The position numbers were made by a program, and so were the translations under genes. A model generated the notes under the pieces. The model was not told where the DNA came from. It did not search any database and worked only from the letters and a program-made list of their open reading frames with translations. A stretch of DNA of 19,115 nucleotides from DATHBR01 sp036389955 (GTDB lineage Bacteria > Myxococcota > Myxococcia > Myxococcales > Myxococcaceae). The first letter of the stretch is position 1, and each line of letters opens with the position of its first letter. Of the stretch, positions 14,961 through 19,115 are shown one piece after another. The stretch is taken from contig DASVVJ010000467.1 of NCBI GenBank assembly GCA_036389955.1, forward strand, positions 1 through 19,115, written 5' to 3'.

Positions 14961-14969
14961 ACCCGGGCG

Positions 14970-15077
14970 TTGCTATGCCTTTTCGGGTCGGGGTCCGAAA
15001 GGACATATCCCCCGAAAGTCGCCTTCCCTTGTTCCAGGCTCCTTCCAGGGCTGCCTCCGTTGCAGAGGCATAAGCAA
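14970..15077. ncRNA. candidate structured RNA element, strand unresolved
   Basis: TTGCTATGCC (14970-14979) can pair with GGCATAAGCAA (15067-15077), leaving one bulged A, and so encloses about 87 nt. Inside, TTTCGG (14981-14986) pairs with CCGAAA (15012-15017), continuing through GGG/CCC to GTCC-GAAA-GGAC (14993-15004) with an ATAT bulge. A second hairpin, TGCCTC (15052-15057) with GAGGCA (15065-15070), overlaps the outer helix and could be an alternative fold. The GNRA loop favours the plus strand; the adjoining terminator (14920-14960) favours the minus strand. It matches no riboswitch consensus I know, including c-di-GMP-I, cobalamin and TPP. It could be a leader of either flanking gene or a small RNA. 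Confidence 0.45.
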
Positions 15078-15103
15078 ACTACCTACCAGGGCACCTGAGG
15101 TCT

Positions 15104-15121
15104 GTACCACTTAAGTGGTAC
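15104..15121. promoter_or_regulatory. 18-bp perfect palindrome, candidate operator
   Basis: GTACCACTTAAGTGGTAC is a complete palindrome with no spacer, centred between 15112 and 15113, about 160 bp upstream of the LuxR-type gene. Size and symmetry fit a site for a dimeric regulator, perhaps the adjacent LuxR-family protein. It is not a close match to the lux box and no second copy was noticed in the window. Confidence 0.55.
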
Positions 15122-15153
15122 GTCAACCCTCTACTCCTGCACACTTTTTGAGA

Positions 15154-15168
15154 TTACCTAGGAGGTAA
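15154..15168 (+). promoter_or_regulatory. inverted repeat containing an AGGAGG ribosome-binding site
   Basis: TTACCT (15154-15159) and AGGTAA (15163-15168) are perfect complements around a 3-nt AGG loop, and AGGAGG (15160-15165) is the strongest Shine-Dalgarno in the window. If transcribed, the hairpin would hide the site that serves the mini-ORF at 15169. The site directly abuts ATG with only TAA between. Confidence 0.4.
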
Positions 15169-15207
15169 ATGCTGGGGGCCCAACCTGATGGGCTTGGCAA
15201 GAATTGA
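15169..15207 (+). CDS. candidate 12-codon leader peptide upstream of the LuxR-type gene
   Basis: ATG at 15169 follows AGGAGGTAA and opens a frame of 12 codons, M-L-G-A-Q-P-D-G-L-G-K-N, ending in TGA (15205-15207). Its ribosome-binding site is stronger than that of most large genes here, although the spacing is short. The ORF lies inside the structured leader of the LuxR-type gene, whose ATG follows 75 bp later. Such mini-ORFs can control downstream expression by ribosome stalling or passage. There is no run of one regulatory amino acid, so classic amino-acid attenuation is not indicated. Chance occurrence remains possible. Confidence 0.35.
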   Translation: MLGAQPDGLGKN

Positions 15208-15233
15208 GAGTACTACTTTTGGTTACCCCCAGC
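15171..15233 (+). other. long-range inverted repeat around the mini-ORF
   Basis: GCTGGGGG (15171-15178) is exactly complementary to CCCCCAGC (15226-15233). The enclosed 47 nt contain a smaller hairpin, GCCCA-acctga-TGGGC (15179-15194). The left arm begins in the ATG of the mini-ORF, so a ribosome translating it would disrupt this helix. The fold can be read directly, but its use is unproven. It leaves the ribosome-binding site of the LuxR-type gene (GGGGGAG before 15282) unpaired. Confidence 0.35.
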
Positions 15234-15281
15234 CCAGTCCTGAGGTCCACGTTCAGGTGACCGGGAATCAACGGGGGAGTC

Positions 15282-16361
15282 ATGCACAGCTTGGGTAGTC
15301 TGGATAGTTACGATCACGCTCTGGCAATGGACGTGATGGAGGCACTGAGCAGCTCACTGGATCTCAGCGAGGTGCTGAAGCGCACGCATGAGGTAATCTC
15401 AAAAAAAGTGGCCGCAGATTACGCTGCCTTCTGCGTGACCAAGCCAGGAACGCTGACGGAATATGAGTGGATGGTCGCTCAAATGCCAGCCCAATTCTTC
15501 GCCCATTACGATGAGATGGCGAAGGGCGACTTCGTCCGCGATGCCGTGATGCGTCAACCCAACCTGGTGCTCCGCGATACGGAGATGATTCCGCGAGAGG
15601 AATTGGAGCGCAGCCTGATGTACCAGCGCTGCCGCGAGCTGGGCATGCCGCTGGAGCATGTCATGGCGGTGCTCCTGGACATGGGACACGACGGCCACGG
15701 CGGCTTCATGCTCTATCGAGACAAGCGTTATCCCTTCTCGGAGCAGGAGCGGGCGCTGTTGCAACGGCTGACACCCATGCTGACAACCACCTTGAATAAC
15801 TGCCGCAAGATGCGGGAGGTCAGGAGTGATCGATGGGTGTTGGAAGAGATGTTGCGCATGGAGGGCTCGGAGTGTGTGGTGCTGACGATGGCTGCCAAGG
15901 AGCTCATGCGCACCGGCGGGGCCACCAGGCTGCTTGAGGACTGGTTCGGCTCGAGCGAGTGTGGCCGCCACCGCGTGCCCGCGGTGCTGGTAGAGCGCCT
16001 GGTGCGCCTGGTGAGTAACCCGAGCCTGGTGCAGACAGGACAGAATGTCTGGAAGGAGGGGCGCTCGGACCGTGACCTGGTGGTGAAGTTCTCCCCGCTG
16101 GCGGTGCCCGATGGCCGGCATTTGTGGGTCCTGTCGCTGCGCGAGGTGTTCCACGCGGTCGCGGTACCGCTGAAGTGGAGCACGAAGCTCACCAAGCGGG
16201 AGCTGCAGGTGGTGACCTGCCTGCTGCGGGGCTGGGACAACAGGACCATCGCCGAGGACCTGAAGTGCTCGGTGGACACGGTGAAGAAGCACCTGCAGCA
16301 CATCTTCGACAAGATGGGCGTAGACCAGCGGGCCCAGTTGATTGCCATGGCCAAGCCGTGA
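15282..16361 (+). CDS. LuxR-family transcriptional regulator with N-terminal GAF-like sensor region
   Basis: This 359-aa cytoplasmic regulator has GGGGGAG just before the ATG. Residues about 15-165 look like a GAF-type sensor: an ALSSSLDLSEVLKRTHEVI helix at the start, alternating strands and helices, and GGFMLYRDKRYPFSEQERALLQRLTPML at the end, a common GAF/PAS-to-linker ending in myxobacterial LuxR proteins. Residues 303-357 are a full LuxR HTH: LTKRELQVVTCLLRGWDNRTIAEDL, then the recognition helix SVDTVKKHLQHIFDKMG and an RAQLIAMA helix. There is no receiver domain with a phosphorylatable Asp and no autoinducer-pocket signature, so the signal is unknown. It is divergent from the Ig/O-antigen-ligase operon and separated from it by the structured intergenic region, making that operon or itself the likeliest target. 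Confidence 0.88.
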   Translation: MHSLGSLDSYDHALAMDVMEALSSSLDLSEVLKRTHEVISKKVAADYAAFCVTKPGTLTEYEWMVAQMPAQFFAHYDEMAKGDFVRDAVMRQPNLVLRDTEMIPREELERSLMYQRCRELGMPLEHVMAVLLDMGHDGHGGFMLYRDKRYPFSEQERALLQRLTPMLTTTLNNCRKMREVRSDRWVLEEMLRMEGSECVVLTMAAKELMRTGGATRLLEDWFGSSECGRHRVPAVLVERLVRLVSNPSLVQTGQNVWKEGRSDRDLVVKFSPLAVPDGRHLWVLSLREVFHAVAVPLKWSTKLTKRELQVVTCLLRGWDNRTIAEDLKCSVDTVKKHLQHIFDKMGVDQRAQLIAMAKP

Positions 16362-16378
16362 GGCATGGCCGTGCCTCA
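16359..16378 (+). terminator. hairpin at the end of the LuxR-type gene
   Basis: TGAGGCA (16359-16365) and TGCCTCA (16372-16378) form a perfect 7-bp stem with a 6-nt loop, and the stop codon is part of the stem. No U tract follows, so a textbook intrinsic terminator is not supported. It may stabilise the 3' end or act with Rho. Confidence 0.35.
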
Positions 16379-16450
16379 TCCGGGCAGCCGCATCGGCCGG
16401 CAGGCCGGTGGCCGCCGTGCTGGAATCCTCCTGAGAAGTGACGTAATGGG

Positions 16451-16480
16451 TTGTCTTCTCCTGGCAGGCTCTCCTAGGAT
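16451..16480 (+). promoter_or_regulatory. candidate housekeeping promoter of the Cys-rich lipoprotein gene
   Basis: TTGTCT (16451-16456) and TAGGAT (16475-16480) are spaced by 18 nt, four of six matches in each box. Transcription would begin about 35 bp before the ATG at 16523, and GGAG lies 6-7 nt before that ATG. Position and spacing are good; the boxes are only fair. Confidence 0.4.
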
Positions 16481-16522
16481 GTAGCAGGTAGGATCCAATC
16501 GATCCGCCGTGCGGAGTGCCAG

Positions 16523-19115
16523 ATGCTCAGGAACTCGGGGGTATGTCTGCTGCTGGCCGCGCTGTGCGGCTGCCCGGTGGAGTTTTTGGCGCCCTGCGCC
16601 GTGGATGCGGATTGCCCGGAGGGGCGCTGCCGCTTCGGCGGGTGTGGGCCGGTGTGTCTGGACGACACGGAGTGTCCCGCCCACAAGAGCTGCTCGGACG
16701 GGGCCTGCGTGGAGCGCGCCGAGTGTGTCGTGACCGCCGACTGCGCTGAGGACTTCAGCTGCTCGGCGGGCCAGTGCCTGTGTGACTCCAACAAGGCCTG
16801 TAGCGCCAACCAGGAGTGCCGCCAGGGCCGCTGTGAGGCGGCCTCCCGGTGTACCGCGCACAGGGATTGTCCCGCGGGCCAGCGCTGTGAAGTGACTGGG
16901 GGCTCGTGTCTGCCCGCATGCACCACCGCCGAGAGTTGTGATCCGGACGTGATGCCTCAACTGGCCAGGCTTCTCTTCGCGTGTCAGAGCGGCGCGTGCG
17001 TGCGCCGGTGCGTCAATGACGTGTCGTGTGGAGGCCAGGGCTTCATCTGCGAGGCGGGCCTTTGTGCTCGCACGGACTGCGCCACCCAGGCGGACTGTGC
17101 CTCGGGGCAGTACTGCACCAGCGCCACCGCGGGCCGGTGCCTGGAGTACCGTGTCTGCCAGTCCACCGCCGAGTGCCCCGCCTACACGGAGTGCCGGGCC
17201 TTTGGCTCCGTGGGCTGTCCTCCCGGCTTCGACTGCGCGCTGAAGATCTGTCAGCAGCTTCCGCGCTGCCTCCTCGACACGGACTGCGCCGCCCCGGCCT
17301 ACTGCGAGCAGGGGTTCTGCCAGCCTTCCACCGCGTGCTCCGCCAGCGTGGGGTGCGCCACGGGACAGGAGTGTGTGGCCCAGCGCTGCGTGCCGGGGGG
17401 GTGCCGGGGCCACGCCGATTGTCCCGCGGGTCAGGCCTGCACGGGGGGCGCGTGCCGCGCGGCTCCAGCGGCCTCGGAGATTACCTCCCTGGCCGTCAGT
17501 CCGCGCACGGCCGTGCTGGCCGTGGGAGGACAGGTGAGGCTGTCCCTCGTGGCCTTCACCTTCAGCGGAGAGAGCTTCCCGCTGGCCACCGGGAGCTTCT
17601 CCGTGGTGGACGGCTCGGGCGTTCCGAGCGATGCGGCGGCCGTCTCGGCCTCGGGCGTGGTGACAGCGGCCAGGCCTGGCACGGTGCACATTCGGGCGGG
17701 GGTGTCCAACCCCGGAGTGGCGCCCGTCGAGGTCTCTCTCTCTCTACTGCCCACCCTGCGCCAGGGCCGCCGGGTCACCGTGGTGGACGCGACGACGGGC
17801 TCCCCCCTGCCGGGTGTCGTCGTGCGCGGCTGTGACGCGCCGCCGGCGCAGGCCCCCTGTCCCGCGCCTGTCGAGGTGAGGACGGACGCGAGCGGCGCGG
17901 CCTCCTTTGCTTCCTTCACGGGCACTACCGCGAGCTTCTCTGCCGCCTCCTCCGAGCTGCGGGCGGATGGCTTTCCCCGCTATGACCGCATGTCCGTGGT
18001 GATGACGGCGGCGGATGACGTCTTGTTACCACTCGGCGAGAACCCGGTGCACGGGTCCGCGGGTTACATCGCCAGCATCGGCTTCTCCTCGGTCCACTCG
18101 AGTGGCTTCGCATGGCTGGGCTACTCGGTGTTGTCGGTGGGGGATGCCGCGGAACTGGACATGACCACCCTGCTCGGGGAGCCGTTCCACCTCAAGCCGC
18201 TCAACATCCCTCAGCCTGTCTCCATGCCAGGCACCGCGGTCCTCTACGTGAGAATGAGCGCGAGCGAAGAGGAGTACCGGGAGGTCAAGCTTCCTCCTCG
18301 CTCGATGGGGCTGGGCCAGCCTGGACGCCGCGCCCTGGTGGCCTTCGCCGGAAAGGCGGACTGGGCTCAGGTCCTGGGGAGCGGGGCCGCCCCGGAGCTG
18401 CTGTCCTATACGAGCGCGATGGATTACGCGCTCCAGGGGTTCGCCTCGATCCCCCTGCGTCCCCGCGTGCCGGATCTCTCCTCGGATCTCGACTCGGACA
18501 GGTTCTGCTCGGGGGGTTCGGGAGATGAGGACTGTATCTTGGGCCCCGAGGATATCCCCGACTATTACCGGCTGCCGGGCTTCAACATGGCCCCTCGTCG
18601 CGAGCAGACCCGTCGCACCGAGGTGGTGTTGCCCGAACTGCCAGCGAGCCTCGACACCGTGGTCCTCAGCGCGGTGCAGAGCTGCGATGAGCTGGGGCTG
18701 GTTCCGCTGGGGTTCTCTTCACAAGGGGCCAGGGCTCCGCTGGAGAGCGGGGCCCGCTCACTGAGGCCGGTCCTGCTTCGCAGTGGTGCTCCCTATGGCG
18801 GCGTGGAGGCAGGCACTCCGGCCATCTGGGCCTTTGCCACCCAGCGCTTCGAGGCCCGGGGGGATGTGAGTGGCCGCATTCTCCGCGGCCCCACGCTGCC
18901 CACGCAGGTGTCGGTGCCCGCCTTTCTCCCGTTGCCTTCGGCGAGCTATGCGCCGGCACATCGCACGCTCACCCCCAGCCCCACGAACTGGTCCGCCCTG
19001 TCAGCACAAGGTGTCTCGCTGGCTCGCGTGAGCCTCACGGGCCCGCGGGGCCGGCACGTGGTGCTGGTTCCCCTTGCCAAGGCCCTGCCAGCGCTTCGCA
19101 TTCCCGAGGCGCCCA
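16523..19115 (+). CDS. large Cys-rich (Dickkopf-like) lipoprotein with Big2-like domain (partial)
   Basis: A single frame stays open from ATG 16523 to the window end, 864 codons without a stop; the 3' end is outside. The N-terminus MLRNSGVCLLLAALCGC is a lipoprotein signal with probable lipidated Cys17. Residues about 22-312 hold about 50 cysteines in modules of the form (D/E)C-PxGQxC-xxGxC, such as DCPAGQRC and DCPAGQACTGGAC. This is a disulfide-rich array resembling Dickkopf N-terminal or EB modules found in myxobacterial surface proteins. Next comes a Big2-like Ig domain (about 318-408, LAVSPRTAVLAVGGQVRL to RPGTVHIRAGVSN). Then a carboxypeptidase-regulatory-like fold follows (about 416-466, VTVVDATTGSPLPGVVV, VRTDASGAASF). 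The rest is beta-rich and unfamiliar. It is likely anchored to the outer membrane and surface exposed. Function is unknown. Confidence 0.85.
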   Translation, partial: MLRNSGVCLLLAALCGCPVEFLAPCAVDADCPEGRCRFGGCGPVCLDDTECPAHKSCSDGACVERAECVVTADCAEDFSCSAGQCLCDSNKACSANQECRQGRCEAASRCTAHRDCPAGQRCEVTGGSCLPACTTAESCDPDVMPQLARLLFACQSGACVRRCVNDVSCGGQGFICEAGLCARTDCATQADCASGQYCTSATAGRCLEYRVCQSTAECPAYTECRAFGSVGCPPGFDCALKICQQLPRCLLDTDCAAPAYCEQGFCQPSTACSASVGCATGQECVAQRCVPGGCRGHADCPAGQACTGGACRAAPAASEITSLAVSPRTAVLAVGGQVRLSLVAFTFSGESFPLATGSFSVVDGSGVPSDAAAVSASGVVTAARPGTVHIRAGVSNPGVAPVEVSLSLLPTLRQGRRVTVVDATTGSPLPGVVVRGCDAPPAQAPCPAPVEVRTDASGAASFASFTGTTASFSAASSELRADGFPRYDRMSVVMTAADDVLLPLGENPVHGSAGYIASIGFSSVHSSGFAWLGYSVLSVGDAAELDMTTLLGEPFHLKPLNIPQPVSMPGTAVLYVRMSASEEEYREVKLPPRSMGLGQPGRRALVAFAGKADWAQVLGSGAAPELLSYTSAMDYALQGFASIPLRPRVPDLSSDLDSDRFCSGGSGDEDCILGPEDIPDYYRLPGFNMAPRREQTRRTEVVLPELPASLDTVVLSAVQSCDELGLVPLGFSSQGARAPLESGARSLRPVLLRSGAPYGGVEAGTPAIWAFATQRFEARGDVSGRILRGPTLPTQVSVPAFLPLPSASYAPAHRTLTPSPTNWSALSAQGVSLARVSLTGPRGRHVVLVPLAKALPALRIPEAP

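Noticed and set aside
13493..14962. Upstream extension of the O-antigen-ligase frame to a 1300-residue protein
   Set aside because: The extra 490 residues are Gly/Arg/His-rich low-complexity sequence lying exactly over the Ig-repeat gene in another frame. The latter has clear repeats and a lipobox, and GTGA coupling gives a natural start at 13492.
14970..15100. c-di-GMP-I (GEMM) riboswitch, suggested by GGTAGGTAG on the minus strand and CGAAAG on the plus strand
   Set aside because: The conserved GGCAAACC and GGGACGCAAAGCC blocks are absent and the two hints lie on opposite strands.
16376..17689. Minus-strand 437-residue open frame
   Set aside because: It has no recognisable domain and is rich in Arg/Ala/Gly. 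The plus strand here encodes regularly spaced Cys modules in a frame open for 864 codons, so this is an antisense shadow.
1..19115. CRISPR arrays, tRNA and rRNA genes
   Set aside because: I saw no regularly spaced direct repeats of suitable length, no cloverleaf and no rRNA-like segment on either strand.

Overview
The window is chromosomal DNA of very high GC with strongly GC-biased third codon positions. Its gene repertoire points to a myxobacterium, probably of the Archangium/Cystobacter/Stigmatella group. That assignment is inference from gene content: lipoprotein toxin-like proteins, Ig-repeat lipoproteins, a Dickkopf-like Cys-rich lipoprotein and an in-frame PHPGPLPEGEG-type palindromic repeat. 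No rRNA or other marker is present to prove it.

Layout. (1) 1-285 is the 3' end of an amidohydrolase. (2) 293-4892 is an accessory island. It holds two tandem copies, both on the minus strand, of a two-gene module: an exported lipoprotein with a Pro/Ala hinge and a small C-terminal domain, followed 18 bp later by a soluble protein of about 241 aa. I read these as polymorphic toxin/immunity pairs, possibly of the kind passed between kin by outer-membrane exchange (Sit-like). A lower-GC gene on the opposite strand, with a winged-helix-like C-terminus, lies between the copies. The hinge-coding DNA of the two toxins is 99% identical over 179 bp inside clearly more diverged flanks. (3) 5055-7536 carries an exported M28 metallopeptidase and a protein with an RNA polymerase alpha-CTD-like N-terminus. 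(4) 7555-11050 carries a 14-TM MFS drug exporter divergent from a short beta-carbonic-anhydrase-like protein, which sits 11 bp before a cysteine desulfurase. (5) 11060-14895 is a minus-strand two-gene operon: a five-repeat Ig-like lipoprotein whose stop codon overlaps (GTGA) the start of an O-antigen-ligase/TPR membrane protein. (6) 14896-15281 is the only long non-coding stretch. It is unusually structured: a minus-strand intrinsic terminator, a long-range helix enclosing a GAAA-capped hairpin, an 18-bp perfect palindrome, a hairpin overlapping an AGGAGG ribosome-binding site, and a 12-codon mini-ORF. (7) 15282-16361 is a GAF-like/LuxR-HTH regulator. (8) 16523 to the window end is one open frame of at least 864 codons encoding a Cys-rich lipoprotein with a Big2-like domain.

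The most interesting parts are the duplicated toxin/immunity island with its hinge conversion tract, and the structured intergenic region before the LuxR gene. All statements come from reading the sequence; no database search was run.
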